NCBI GenBank assembly: GCA_903877125.1
Contig: CAIRCM010000186.1
Coordinates: 1 to 64,000 of the forward strand
Origin: an uncultured Acetobacteraceae bacterium
Lineage (GTDB): Bacteria; Pseudomonadota; Alphaproteobacteria; Acetobacterales; Acetobacteraceae
Length of the DNA: 64,000 nucleotides
Direction of reading: 5' to 3'
In this document: positions 35,417-45,763 of the stretch, in pieces
Layout: every line of letters starts with the position of its first letter
Position numbering within the stretch: the stretch's first letter is position 1
Program-made: the position numbers and the translations under genes
The notes under the pieces: model-generated
What the model saw: only the letters and a program-made list of their open reading frames with translations
Database searches by the model: none
What the model was told of the DNA's origin: nothing

Positions 35417-36391
35417 ATGTCTGACTCGCAAACCGCTCAGCCGCGCCGGAAGCTTGGTCACCTGGCCAGTCGTCCCCGCATGTTTCATCGGAACAACCGC
35501 GGCGGCCCGATGGACATGACCTTGCCGCTCGCCCCGCCGTCGCTCACCAGCCGGCTGCGCGCGCTGCGCCGTATGGCCGCGGTGTTCGCCTGGACGGCGC
35601 CAAGCCTGCTCATCCAGGCGGTGTGCGTGATGTTGCCCGGGCGGGCGAAAGTGGCATTTGCGAAATTGTACTGGGCGGTCTTCGCCCGGCTGCTGGGTTT
35701 GCATGTGCGGGTGATCGGCGAGCTCGCATCGCGATCGTCCGACCGGCCGGTGATTTATGTTTCCAACCATTCCTCCTGGGTGGATATCCCTGTCGTCGGC
35801 GGCGTGCTGGACGGCTGCTTCGTGGCCAAGGGCGACGTCGCCGGCTGGCCGGTCGTCGGCACGATCGCGCGCCTCGGCCGCTCGGTTTTCGTGACCCGCC
35901 AGCGCGGCTCGACCGTGCGGGAACGCGACAAGATGCAGGGCCTGCTGGCCGGCGGCGACAATCTGATCCTGTTCCCGGAAGGCACGAGTTCCGACGGCTC
36001 CCGCGTGCTGCCCTTCCGGTCGTCGTTCTTCTCGGTTGCGCAAAGCGAGGCGCGGCCCATCATCCAGCCGGTGTCGGTGGTCTACGACCGTTTGGGCGGG
36101 CTGCCGACGGGGCGGGCGAACCGGCCGGTGTTCGCGTGGTATGGCGACATGGATATCGCGTCCCACGCTTGGCGCATGTCGCGTTGCGCGGGGTTGCGGG
36201 TGACGGTGCTGCTGCACACCCCGATCGATCCGGCGCGCTTCCCAAATCGCAAGGCCATGTCGCACGCGATCTGGCGCACGGTCGCCGATGGCGCCGCCAC
36301 GCTGCGGCAGAACCGCCCGGCGCGGCCTTTGGTGGTTTCGGAAGTGCCCGGGGACGATCTCGTCGGTGGCGGCGATGAGGCGTTTGCGTAA
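35417..36391 (+). CDS. PlsC-type 1-acylglycerol-3-phosphate acyltransferase (OlsA-like)
   Basis: 324 residues from ATG 35417; ATG 35510 gives 293. The acyltransferase motifs are NHSSWVD (HX4D with H118 and D123) and [16 protein letters not shown] transmembrane helix lies ahead ([17 protein letters not shown]). It acylates lysophosphatidic acid or, if OlsA-like, lyso-ornithine lipid at the inner membrane. The OlsA reading comes from length and the arrangement of helix and motifs, and from a Pho-box-like sequence upstream. An olsB gene is not in the window. Confidence 0.85.
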   Translation: MSDSQTAQPRRKLGHLASRPRMFHRNNRGGPMDMTLPLAPPSLTSRLRALRRMAAVFAWTAPSLLIQAVCVMLPGRAKVAFAKLYWAVFARLLGLHVRVIGELASRSSDRPVIYVSNHSSWVDIPVVGGVLDGCFVAKGDVAGWPVVGTIARLGRSVFVTRQRGSTVRERDKMQGLLAGGDNLILFPEGTSSDGSRVLPFRSSFFSVAQSEARPIIQPVSVVYDRLGGLPTGRANRPVFAWYGDMDIASHAWRMSRCAGLRVTVLLHTPIDPARFPNRKAMSHAIWRTVADGAATLRQNRPARPLVVSEVPGDDLVGGGDEAFA

Positions 36392-36432
36392 CCGGCGATC
36401 ATCGCGCCACCAAACAGTCATCCCATCGGTTA

Positions 36433-36463
36433 TTGACACGACGCCAAACCGGTCTGCCATACT
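36433..36463 (+). promoter_or_regulatory. Promoter of the miaB operon
   Basis: A consensus -35 TTGACA (36433-36438) is followed 19 bases later by CATACT (36458-36463), 4 of 6 to the -10 consensus. It lies between the acyltransferase stop and the miaB start, leaving a leader of about 115 bases. Confidence 0.5.
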
Positions 36464-36582
36464 GCGGATGCGAACCGGAGGCCGAAACACCTGAAACGCT
36501 TGACCTCGCCCGCTGTCCAGATGATTCCTCCCCCCTTCCAATCCGGGCTGGTCCGGTGCGGCAGGTCGGGACATCGTTCTTA

Positions 36583-37943
36583 ATGGAAGCCGGACGCGAA
36601 GCAGCCACCATCGCGACAGCGCGCAAGCGCCTGCACGTCATCACCTGGGGATGCCAGATGAACGTGTATGACTCCGGGCGCATGGCCGACGTGCTCGCCC
36701 CCCTTGGCTACGAGCCGGCCGCCGAACCGGACGGCGCCGATATGGTGATCCTCAACACCTGCCACATCCGCGACAAGGCCGCCGAGAAGGTCTTTTCCGA
36801 GTTGGGCCGCCTCCGCCGCCTCAAGGACGCCACGGACGGGCGGATGATCCTGGCGGTCGCCGGCTGCGTGGCGCAGGCCGAGGGCGCGGAAATCCTCGCC
36901 CGCGCGCCCTATGTGGACATCGTCCTCGGCCCGCAGACCTACCACAAACTCCCCGAAATGGTGGCGCGCGCCGCCCGCGCCGGCGGCGCGGTGATCGAGA
37001 CGGACTTCCCCGCCGAGGACAAGTTCGACTACCTGCCCGAAAAGGCCGCGCCGCAGGGCATCGCCGCGTTCCTGACGATCCAGGAGGGTTGCGACAAATT
37101 TTGCAGCTTCTGTGTCGTTCCCTACACCCGCGGCGCCGAACAGTCGCGTTCGGCCGCGACGGTGCTCGCGGAGGCAAAGCGCCTCGTGGACCAGGGCGCG
37201 GTTGAGATTTCGCTGCTGGGCCAGAACGTCAACGCCTGGCACGGGACGGAGGGTTGGGGCCTCGGACGGCTGCTGCGCGCTTTGGCCGAAATCCAAGGTC
37301 TGAGGCGCCTGCGGTACACGACGTCCCATCCTCGCGACATGGACGACGAACTCTACGCCGCGCACCGCGATCTTCCGAACCTGATGCCGTTCCTGCATCT
37401 GCCGGTGCAGTCGGGGTCGGATCGGATTTTGCAGGCGATGAACCGGAAGCACACGGCCGACGAGTACCGCGCCATCGTCGGCAGGCTGCGGGACGCGAGG
37501 CCGGATCTGGCGCTGTCCTCGGATTTCATTGTCGGCCATCCCGGGGAGACCGAGGCCGACTTCGAAGCCACGATGCAGTTGGTCCGGGATGTCCGCTTCG
37601 CCCAGGCCTACAGTTTCAAATACTCGCCACGCCCCGGCACGCCCGCGGCCGGCGCGCCGCAACAGGTGCCGGAGGCGGAGAAGGACCGCCGCCTCCAGGC
37701 GCTCCAGGCGTTGTTGCGCGAACAGCAGGCCGCGTTCAACGCGTCATGCGTTGGGCTGACGATGCCCGTGCTGTTCACCGGCACCGGCCGCCATCCCGGC
37801 CAGATCGCCGGCCGGTCGCCTTATCTTCAACCCGTGCACGTCATGGGCCCGTCGGACCTCATCGGGACCGAGCAGACCGTGACGATCACCGCTACCCATC
37901 CCAACTCGCTCGCAGGAACCATCAGCCAGGAGAGACGACGCGC

Positions 37944-37947
<4 letters not shown>
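36583..37947 (+). CDS. miaB: tRNA-2-methylthio-N6-dimethylallyladenosine synthase
   Basis: 454 residues. The N-terminal UPF0004 domain holds an Fe-S cluster with cysteines in TWGCQMN, NTCHIRD and AGCVAQ. The radical-SAM cluster is CDKFCSFC (C170, C174, C177). A TRAM domain ends the protein ([11 protein letters not shown]). It adds the methylthio group at position 37 of tRNAs reading U-starting codons. Start 36583 fits the promoter and family length; longer frames upstream would place the start inside the -35 box. First gene of the coupled miaB-phoH-ybeY-corC unit. Confidence 0.95.
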
Positions 37948-38985
<1,038 letters not shown>

Positions 38986-39005
<20 letters not shown>

Positions 39006-39444
39006 ACACCCCGCGCAAGCGGGGAATTTCGACGCGGTAACCGTGATCGTTGCCGAACCGGCCTGGCACCGCCATGTGCCGCGAGTGGAGGCCGTGGTGC
39101 ATCGCGCCGCGGCGGCCGCCGGCGCGGCCGGCACGATCATCCTTGCCGATGACGCGGTCGTACAGCGGCTGAACGCGCTGCACCGCCACCGCAACAAACC
39201 AACCAACGTGCTGACCTACGAGCACCCCGAACCCGAGATCATTCTCGCGCTCGGCGTCATCCGCCGCGAAGCCGCCGCCGCCGGCCGTTCGGTTGCTCGG
39301 CATCTCGCACATCTGGTGGTGCATGGCGCGCTGCACCTGCAGGGCCTGGATCACCATCATCCCGGCGAAGCCCGCCATATGGAAATGATGGAGTCCCGCA
39401 TTCTGCACACGATCGGGGTTCCCAACCCGTGGCGGCGGGCATGA
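38986..39444 (+). CDS. ybeY: Endoribonuclease YbeY
   Basis: 152 residues. The zinc-binding signature is HLVVHGALHLQGLDHHHP with three histidines. VLTYEHPEPEIILALGVIRREA resembles the family's less conserved middle. It matures 16S rRNA and supports ribosome quality control. The gene overlaps phoH by 20 bases and ends overlapping corC, the usual order ybeZ-ybeY-ybeX. Confidence 0.93.
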
Positions 39445-40304
39445 GCGGCACCATCATCACGCGGCTGCGCACGCTGCTGGGCGGCAGGAACCCCGAACAT
39501 TCCCTGCGTGAATCCATCGCCGAACTGGTGCAGGAAGCCGCCGACGCACAGCACGTGCCGGGCGAGACCCCGGAACTCGACCGGCAGGAACGGGTGCTGA
39601 TCGCGAACATCCTGCGCCTGCGCGAAACCACGGCCGACGACGTGATGGTGCCGCGCGCCGACATCGTCGCGATGCGCGCCGATGTGACGCTGGAGCAGGC
39701 GATCGAACTCATTCGCGACGATGGCCATTCCCGTCTGCCGGTCTATCGGGAGCAACTGGACGACGTCATCGGCATGATCCATGTGAAGGACGTCTTCGCC
39801 TATGTCGGCCGGCCCGACGCGTTCACGCTGGAATCGATCCTGCGCAAACCGCTGATGGTCGCGCCGCAGATGCCGGTGCTGGATCTGCTCCTGCAGATGC
39901 GCCAGCAGCGCGTCCACATGGCCCTGGTGGTCGACGAATACGGCGGTATCGACGGCCTCGTGACCATCGAGGACCTGGTGGAAACGATCACCGGCGACAT
40001 CTCCGACGAGCATGACGACCCCGAAGCCCCGATGGTCACCGAACGGCCGGATGGCTCGCTCGACATCAACGCCCGCCTCTCGGTCGAAGAGTTCGAACAG
40101 AAAATGGGTCCGGTCCTGACCGAGGATGAGCGCGAGGCGGACATCGACACCATCGGCGGGCTGGTGTTCACCCTGGCCGGGCGGGTGCCGACACGGGGCG
40201 AGCTGATCGGCCATCCCTCCGGCATCGAGTTCCGTATTTTGGACGCCGACCCGCGCAAGATCCGGCGTCTGCGGGTGCGGCGGATGGAGGCGATCGAGGG
40301 GTGA
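39441..40304 (+). CDS. corC: CBS-domain protein of the CorC/YbeX family
   Basis: 287 residues. Two CBS motifs are seen at about 60-180 (VMVPRADIVAMRADVTLEQA and GMIHVKDVFAYVGRPDAF). The C-terminal CorC_HlyC transporter-associated domain (DAPMVTERPDGSLDINARLS) lies near 195-280. No membrane segments are present. Start ATG 39441 overlaps the ybeY stop as ATGA; GTG 39429 is less likely. Function in magnesium/cobalt homeostasis is known only from relatives. Confidence 0.88.
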   Translation: MSGTIITRLRTLLGGRNPEHSLRESIAELVQEAADAQHVPGETPELDRQERVLIANILRLRETTADDVMVPRADIVAMRADVTLEQAIELIRDDGHSRLPVYREQLDDVIGMIHVKDVFAYVGRPDAFTLESILRKPLMVAPQMPVLDLLLQMRQQRVHMALVVDEYGGIDGLVTIEDLVETITGDISDEHDDPEAPMVTERPDGSLDINARLSVEEFEQKMGPVLTEDEREADIDTIGGLVFTLAGRVPTRGELIGHPSGIEFRILDADPRKIRRLRVRRMEAIEG

Positions 40305-41464
40305 CGGTCAGCGGTCATTTGGATGCGGCTCGGGCCTTGGTACCCGTCCTGGCGGCGCGGGCGGGCGCGACGGAAACCGCGCGATCGGTGCCGGCCGAGA
40401 CCGTGGCGGCGTTCCATCGTACCGGCATCCTGCGCCTGCTGCAGCCGGCGCGCTTCGGCGGGGCGCAGGCCAGCTTCGACCAATTTTCCGAGATTGTCGA
40501 AACATTGGCCGAGGGCTGTTCGTCCAGCGCCTGGGTCTATGCCGTTCTGGGTGAGCACCAATGGATCGTCGCCTGCCTACCCGAACGGGGCCAGGACGAT
40601 GTGTGGGGCGACGATCCGTTCGCCGTGGCCTCGTCGTCGTTGGCACCAAGGAACGTCGGGCTGCCTGCCGATGGCGGCTGGCGCGTGTCCGGCACGTTTC
40701 CGTTTTCGTCCGGCTGCGATCACGCGAAATGGGCGATTCTGGGGGTACGGGCGGAGGATGCGGCCGGCAACCGGCGCACGCGATACATGCTGGTGCCGAT
40801 GGGAGAGATCGAGGTTCTCGATGACTGGCATGTGCTGGGGTTGCGCGGGACCGGCAGCAAGTCTTTGGTGTTGAAGGATGTTTTCGTGCCGACGCACCGC
40901 ACGGTGCTGCTGAAGGATTTGCTGGACGGCACCACGCCCGGCGCGCTGGTGCATCCGGACTATGCGCTGCTGCGTGCACCGCGCGGGTTCCTGGTGCCGT
41001 TTTCGTTGCCGCCGGTGATGTTCTCCCTCGGACGGCGAGCGTTGCGAACGGTGCCGGAGATGTTGCGGTCCCGGCTGTCGCGGGGAACGCGCGATCTGGC
41101 GGAATCCGAAGTCGTGCAGATGCAGTTGTCGGAAGCCGGGGCGGCGATCGATCTCGCTTGCCTGATCCTGCGCACGCGGCGGGCGGAGAGCATGGCGATG
41201 CTGGCGTCCGGCCGGCCCGTCACGGTGGAGGATGGCATGCGCAACCGGCGCGACGTCGCCTACGCCGCGGCGATGATCCGCGACGGGGTTGGAAGGTTGG
41301 CGGAACTCGCGGGCTCGCGGGTCGCGCGGGATGACGAGCCGTTGCAGGCGATTTTGCGCGATGTCGAGACGATCGCGACGCACGCGGTGGTGCTGCGGCA
41401 GATGAATTATGTGCCCTATGGGCGGGCGATGCTGGGACTGCCTGCCGCGGTCGGGGAGGCGTGA
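40301..41464 (+). CDS. Acyl-CoA dehydrogenase-fold flavin monooxygenase (HsaA/HpaH-like)
   Basis: 387 residues of the acyl-CoA dehydrogenase fold (VSGTFPFSSGCDHAKWAILG, LRGTGSKSLVLKDVFVPTH). The active-site glutamate region of true dehydrogenases is not visible, and the C-terminal Acyl-CoA_dh_2 helix bundle fits the flavin-dependent aromatic or sulfur monooxygenases. It should use FMNH2 from a separate reductase. GTG 40301 overlaps the corC stop as GTGA, so it is physically joined to the rRNA-processing operon. The 3' end overlaps the convergent short gene by 49 bases. Confidence 0.82.
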   Translation: MTVSGHLDAARALVPVLAARAGATETARSVPAETVAAFHRTGILRLLQPARFGGAQASFDQFSEIVETLAEGCSSSAWVYAVLGEHQWIVACLPERGQDDVWGDDPFAVASSSLAPRNVGLPADGGWRVSGTFPFSSGCDHAKWAILGVRAEDAAGNRRTRYMLVPMGEIEVLDDWHVLGLRGTGSKSLVLKDVFVPTHRTVLLKDLLDGTTPGALVHPDYALLRAPRGFLVPFSLPPVMFSLGRRALRTVPEMLRSRLSRGTRDLAESEVVQMQLSEAGAAIDLACLILRTRRAESMAMLASGRPVTVEDGMRNRRDVAYAAAMIRDGVGRLAELAGSRVARDDEPLQAILRDVETIATHAVVLRQMNYVPYGRAMLGLPAAVGEA

Positions 41465-41685
41465 GCAGGGTCCCCGGCACGGTCCAGCCCAAGAATATGG
41501 CGCGCGCGTGCCAGTTCGGCCCGTTCCCGCTCGGGTGGCGGCTCCGGCGGCTTCAACCCGGCCTGCCGTAACATGACGATGACGTCGGCAACCGACGCGG
41601 TCACCCCGAGTTCCCCCGCCGCCTGCATGGCGGAAATTTCGCCGGCAGCGTAGCGGCGAATCACGGGATGGGCCGGGGCAGTCAT
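41416..41685 (-). CDS. Small HTH-like antitoxin candidate
   Basis: 89 residues. The core VIRRYAAGEISAMQAAGELG followed by SVADVIVMLRQAGLKPPEPP has the feel of UPF0175-type or similar helix-turn-helix antitoxins. Pairing with a PIN-type toxin is the usual context. Its ATG overlaps the stop of the 44-residue ORF upstream as ATGA. It ends 49 bases inside the 3' end of the monooxygenase. Family naming is by resemblance only. Confidence 0.5.
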   Translation of the reverse strand: MTAPAHPVIRRYAAGEISAMQAAGELGVTASVADVIVMLRQAGLKPPEPPPERERAELARARHILGLDRAGDPAHASPTAAGSPSIARP

Positions 41686-41816
41686 GGCTGTGCCACCGGA
41701 TCGATCAGGGTGAGGTTCGAAGCGGGATTGGCCGTCGGGATAGCGGCGGTAATACGCTGCCACAAAGCATCGGCGTCGGGAATGACGACAGTGGGTTTGA
41801 TCGTCGGTTGCTTCAT
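41682..41816 (-). pseudogene. Short PIN-like fragment upstream of the antitoxin candidate
   Basis: 44 codons. The N-terminus PTVVIPDADALWQR recalls the first strand and catalytic aspartate of PIN-domain nucleases, but the rest of the fold is missing and the frame ends in DPVAQP. It is probably a toxin reduced by an internal deletion. A small regulatory peptide is the alternative. It is coupled to the downstream gene by an ATGA overlap. Confidence 0.35.
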
Positions 41817-41905
41817 GGCGCCATCCGTTTACCACACCTTGCCCGAGATTTCTTCGGCGGTTTCGCCCTTGACCGCCGCCCCGGATCGCGCGTCACCATT
41901 CCCGC

Positions 41906-42844
41906 ATGACCCTGCCACCCGAGTTCTCCCTCATTGCCCGCCATTTCCGCCCGCTCGCCGGACCGGGTGCGCTCGATCTGCGGGACGACGCAGCGCTGCT
42001 GACCCCGCCGCCCGGGAAACAACTGGTGCTGACCGCCGACGCGATGGTGGCCGGCGTCCATTTCCTGCCCGACGATCCACCGGACCAGATCGGGCGGAAA
42101 CTGCTGCGCGTGAACCTGTCCGACCTCGCCGCCAAGGGCGCCACGCCGCTTGGCTACCTGATGACCGTTTCGACCCCTCGCACCACACCGGACGCCTGGT
42201 ATGCCGGATTCGCGTCGGGCCTTCTGGAAGATCAGGCAATCTATGGCTGCACCCTGCTGGGAGGCGACACGACCTCCACCCCCGGCCCGATTTCCCTCTC
42301 GTTGACCGCCATCGGCCATGTGACCCCTGGCATGTCGGTGCACCGGTTCGGTGCGGCCGCCGGGGACGGCATCTGGGTCACCGGCACGATCGGGGACGGC
42401 GCACTCGGTCTTCAGGTCGCGCTGGGCAGGCTCGCCGATCCCACCGGCTTCCTGCTGGACCGCTATCGGCTGCCGCAGCCGCGCACCAGCCTGCGGATCG
42501 GCGGCATCGCCTCGGCCGGCATGGATATTTCCGATGGGCTGATCCAGGACCTTGGCCACATGTGCCGGGCAAGCAACCTCCAGGCGCGGATCGAGGCCGG
42601 GAGCGTGCCGATGTCGCCGGCCGCGCGCCAGGCTGGGCCGGACTGGCTGAAAACGCGGCTGACCGGGGGCGATGATTACGAGCTGCTGCTGGCCGTCCCG
42701 CCCAATCGGGAGGCCGCGCTAACAGCCCAGGGCATCCCTGTCACGCGGATCGGCACCTTCCATTCCGGCCAGCCCGAGGTCATTGTGACCGGCGCCAGCG
42801 GAGAACCTCTTGCTTTCGACAAGGGCGGCTGGAGCCATTTTTGA
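41906..42844 (+). CDS. thiL: Thiamine-monophosphate kinase
   Basis: 312 residues. The AIR-synthase-like fold is marked by DLRDDAALLTPPPGKQLVLT, VNLSDLAAKGATPLGYLMT, GDTTSTPGPISLSLTAIG, and GGDDYELLLAVP near the C-terminus. It converts thiamine phosphate to the active diphosphate in the cytosol. Upstream, 90 bases separate it from the divergent toxin-fragment start. The next gene (MFS) starts 23 bases after its stop. No thiamine riboswitch was seen upstream. Confidence 0.93.
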   Translation: MTLPPEFSLIARHFRPLAGPGALDLRDDAALLTPPPGKQLVLTADAMVAGVHFLPDDPPDQIGRKLLRVNLSDLAAKGATPLGYLMTVSTPRTTPDAWYAGFASGLLEDQAIYGCTLLGGDTTSTPGPISLSLTAIGHVTPGMSVHRFGAAAGDGIWVTGTIGDGALGLQVALGRLADPTGFLLDRYRLPQPRTSLRIGGIASAGMDISDGLIQDLGHMCRASNLQARIEAGSVPMSPAARQAGPDWLKTRLTGGDDYELLLAVPPNREAALTAQGIPVTRIGTFHSGQPEVIVTGASGEPLAFDKGGWSHF

Positions 42845-42866
42845 CCGATAGGGACCGATCCAAGCA

Positions 42867-44039
42867 ATGAACAAGAACGTGTGGCTCCTGTTCTGTTGTC
42901 AGGCGCTGGCGAATGCCATCATGTCCGGCCAGACCATCATGGCGTCTTTGGTCGGGTTCAAACTCGCCGGCAACGCGCTGAACACGCTACCCATGGCGAT
43001 CCAGATGATCGCGGTCATGTGCGCGTCCATCGTCGCCAGCCACATGTTCTCCCGCTACGGCCGCAAAGCCGGGTTCTGGCTCGGCAGCGGCGTATCCTTC
43101 TGCGGCAGCCTGATCTTCGCGCTGGGCATCTACACCGGGAATTTCCCCCTCTACTGCCTGGGCGCGATCCCGGCGGGGCTGGGCCATGGGATCGGCCAGC
43201 ACCTCCGCTTCGCCGCGGCCGAGGTCGCCGACCCCGCCGCCCGCCCGCGCGCGATTTCCCTGGTCCTGGCCGGGGGCGTGCTGGCGGCGATCGTGGGGCC
43301 GGAGATGGTCAAGCGCACGCATGACCTGATCGGGGGTTACGAGTTCCTGGCGACCTACCTCTATCTGCCGGTGCTGCCGGTGATCTCGGCCATACTGCTG
43401 TATTTCGCCGCCCTGCCGCCCGCCCCGCCGCGTGTGGTGGTCAAAATCCCGTTCCGGGATATTCTTGCTCGGCCCAATTTCGTGGCGGCGGTTTGCGCCT
43501 CGCTGGCGGGCTATGCGTCGATGAACCTGCTGATGGTGTCGACGCCGTTGCAGATGGTCATTTGCGGCTTCGGGGTCGCGGCGACGGCGGACGTGATCCG
43601 AGCACACTCGGTTTCGATGTTCGCGCCGGGGTTTTTCACGGGACGGCTGATCCAGAAATTCGGCGTGCACCAGATCATCGGCATCGGGTCCCTGATCACG
43701 CTGAGCTGTGTGGCGATCAACATGTCGTTCGCGCCGCTGTGGGGCGTGTTCATGGTCTCCCTGGCGTTGCTGGGCCTGGGCTGGAACTTCATGTTCGTGG
43801 GCGGGACGACGATGCTGACCACCGCCTACACCGCGCAGGAACGGGTGCGGGTGCAGGCCACGCATGACTTCATCGTGTTCGGCAGCGTGGCCGGCACGGC
43901 GCTGAGTTCCGGTGCGATCGAGGCGGTGTGGGGCTGGGGGGCGCTGAATCTGACGGTGCTCCCGCCGGTGTTGATCGCGATGGCGGTGGTGGCGTGGCAT
44001 TACGTGGCGAAGCGGCAGGTGGCGGTCAGCGCGGCGTGA
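42867..44039 (+). CDS. MFS transporter
   Basis: 390 residues and about 12 hydrophobic helices. The conserved loop HMFSRYGRKAGFWLGSG lies between helices 2 and 3. A second MFS-like loop (IQKFGVHQIIGIGS) is in the middle. It may be an efflux pump or an uptake carrier; the substrate is unknown. It follows thiL closely, so it could be co-transcribed. C-terminal helices are glycine-rich (AGTALSSGAIEAVWGWGAL). Confidence 0.85.
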   Translation: MNKNVWLLFCCQALANAIMSGQTIMASLVGFKLAGNALNTLPMAIQMIAVMCASIVASHMFSRYGRKAGFWLGSGVSFCGSLIFALGIYTGNFPLYCLGAIPAGLGHGIGQHLRFAAAEVADPAARPRAISLVLAGGVLAAIVGPEMVKRTHDLIGGYEFLATYLYLPVLPVISAILLYFAALPPAPPRVVVKIPFRDILARPNFVAAVCASLAGYASMNLLMVSTPLQMVICGFGVAATADVIRAHSVSMFAPGFFTGRLIQKFGVHQIIGIGSLITLSCVAINMSFAPLWGVFMVSLALLGLGWNFMFVGGTTMLTTAYTAQERVRVQATHDFIVFGSVAGTALSSGAIEAVWGWGALNLTVLPPVLIAMAVVAWHYVAKRQVAVSAA

Positions 44040-44115
44040 TCGCCCCGAGCCGCTCCCTCTGGCCATATGCGCCGATCCGGCGGATGATCCGGCAGCAACA
44101 ATCGGAAACGCCGTC

Positions 44116-45228
44116 ATGCCAAAGACCGTCCTCTACGCCAGCGTCGGGCCGAATACGACGCAGTACGACATCGATGTCGACGCCTGCACGCTGACCCCCA
44201 GGGGTTCGGTCTCCTCCCCGGCGAACGTGCAATATGTCTGGCCGCACGCGAACCGGCGTTTCATCTATGTCGCCTCCACCGACAGCGGGTCGGGGATGTC
44301 GGGCGGGGGGACGAACCATCACGTCACGGCCTATGCGATCGATGCCAGCGGGGCGTTGTCGCAGCATGGCGCGCCGATTCCGCTGCCGACGCGGCCGATC
44401 CACATGGCCACCGATATCCCGTCGGAGCACGTGCTGGTGGCGTTCAACAATCCGCCCTCCCTGCGCATCTACAAGATCAACGCCGACGGTACGCCGGGCG
44501 CCGAGGTGCCGCAGTCGCCGTCGATCGATCCCGGCATCTTCCCGCACCAGGTGCTGGCCACACCGGACGGCAAGCAGGTGATCCTCGTCGCACGCGGCTT
44601 CGACGCCAAGGGGGACAAGCCCGAGGAGCCCGGTGCGCTGATGGTCTTCGACTATGCGGGCGGCGTGCTGTCCAACCAGCAGAAGATCGCCCCCAATGGC
44701 GGCTACGGCTTTGGGCCCCGTCATCTGGATTTCCACCCGACCCGCGACTGGATCTATGTCTCGTTGGAGCGGCAGGACCAGATCGCCTTCTTCACCCGGA
44801 CCGACGGCAAGCTGCCGCCCGATGCGTTGTCCCGGGTCGACACGCTGGACCACGACCAACCGAAAAGCGACGAGCAGCTGGTCGGCACCGTGCATGTGCA
44901 CCCGAACGGGCGGTTCGCCTATGTCGCCAACCGGTCGCGCAATCATATCGGGCAGAACAGCATGGCGGTGTTCGCGCTGGATCAGGCGACGGGGATGCCG
45001 TCGCGGATACAGAATGTTGATACGCACGGGGTGCATCCGCGGACGTTCCACATCGACCCCTCCGGTCGGATGATGGTGGTCGCGCACATCATGGGTGCCG
45101 GCGGTATTCCGTGCCGGCTGACGACGTTCCGGATCGCCGGGGACGGGACGCTGTCGTTTGCGAAGGCGTACGATATCGAAACCGGCGGCAAGTATCAGTG
45201 GTGGGCGGGGATGGTGACGATCCCCTGA
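44116..45228 (+). CDS. Beta-propeller lactonase (6-phosphogluconolactonase type)
   Basis: 370 residues of repeated propeller blades (VSSPANVQYVWPHANRRFIY, HQVLATPDGKQVILVARG, HVHPNGRFAYVANRSR, VHPRTFHIDPSGRMMVVAH). These match the lactonase family PF10282, which hydrolyses sugar lactones such as 6-phosphogluconolactone. There is no signal peptide. No pentose-phosphate neighbour is present, so a different lactone is possible. A GC-rich hairpin follows at 45251. Confidence 0.88.
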   Translation: MPKTVLYASVGPNTTQYDIDVDACTLTPRGSVSSPANVQYVWPHANRRFIYVASTDSGSGMSGGGTNHHVTAYAIDASGALSQHGAPIPLPTRPIHMATDIPSEHVLVAFNNPPSLRIYKINADGTPGAEVPQSPSIDPGIFPHQVLATPDGKQVILVARGFDAKGDKPEEPGALMVFDYAGGVLSNQQKIAPNGGYGFGPRHLDFHPTRDWIYVSLERQDQIAFFTRTDGKLPPDALSRVDTLDHDQPKSDEQLVGTVHVHPNGRFAYVANRSRNHIGQNSMAVFALDQATGMPSRIQNVDTHGVHPRTFHIDPSGRMMVVAHIMGAGGIPCRLTTFRIAGDGTLSFAKAYDIETGGKYQWWAGMVTIP

Positions 45229-45250
45229 TGCGTCCCAGGCGATTGGCCGT

Positions 45251-45268
45251 GGGGCGGGCCACCGCCCC
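45251..45268 (+). terminator. GC-rich hairpin after the lactonase
   Basis: GGGGCGG (45251-45257) pairs with CCGCCCC (45262-45268) over the loop GCCA, 22 bases past the stop. Only TT follows, so the T-tract is weak. Confidence 0.5.
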
Positions 45269-45289
45269 TTGTCTGAACGCCTAAGCCGT

Positions 45290-45484
45290 TCAGCCCGCCT
45301 CCGCGACCCGCCGGAGCAATGCCTCGACCGCCGGTAAATCCCGCCGGTGTACCGGATTGTTCGGAAACTGCGTCACCAGCCCGCGCGCCAGTCCCACCGC
45401 GCGCTCGGCCCACGCCACCGCGCCGGACCGGTCGCCGGAAGCGGCCGACAGTTGCGCCGCTTCGGGACAGTCGAAACATCTCGG
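45290..45484 (-). pseudogene. C-terminal remnant of a TPR protein
   Basis: Reading the minus strand to a TGA at 45290-45292 gives about 60 clear residues ending GAVAWAERAVGLARGLVTQF, then FPNNPVHRRDLPAVEALLRR. This is a TPR-like helical pair with no start codon. The frame loses sense where the inverted-repeat element begins near 45507, so the 5' part was probably lost when that element arrived. Confidence 0.5.
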
Positions 45485-45506
45485 ACCCTTCCGGCCGGTC
45501 GATAGT

Positions 45507-45622
45507 TCGCATTTTCACCACCAAGGACACCAAGACCCACGAAGCATGCACGAAGGCCGATGCCGGACCATGAAACTTCGTGCGTCCTCGGTGGTTCTTG
45601 GTGTCCTTGGTGGTGAAAATGC
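45507..45622. repeat. Long inverted-repeat element (27-bp perfect arms)
   Basis: Bases 45507-45533 are the exact reverse complement of 45596-45622, a 27-bp perfect stem. Pairing continues imperfectly toward the centre over about 20 more bases. Translated, the arms give the TTKDTK-like peptides that recur in spurious gene calls of many genomes, so this looks like a dispersed palindromic element. The bases either side (45485-45506 and 45623-45763) show nothing else I can support. Confidence 0.75.
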
Positions 45623-45763
45623 GGTCTTCCGATCCGGCTTGTCGCCGGGGGCGGGAGAGGATGGTTGGCCAGCTCGGCGTGATGGAAAATCGTTTCCGCG
45701 ATGTACGAACCTGGCAGGGCCCGACCATTACATTACTATTTCGGAATGTACTGCCCTAAAAGG

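Noticed and set aside
34736..36574. Minus-strand frame of 612 codons over the VOC and acyltransferase genes
   Set aside because: Antisense shadow; the motif-bearing proteins are on the plus strand.
45195..45728. Minus-strand frame of 177 codons through the repeat region
   Set aside because: It reads through the 27-bp inverted repeat, giving the TTKDTK-type spurious peptide, and shares no sense with the TPR remnant frame.
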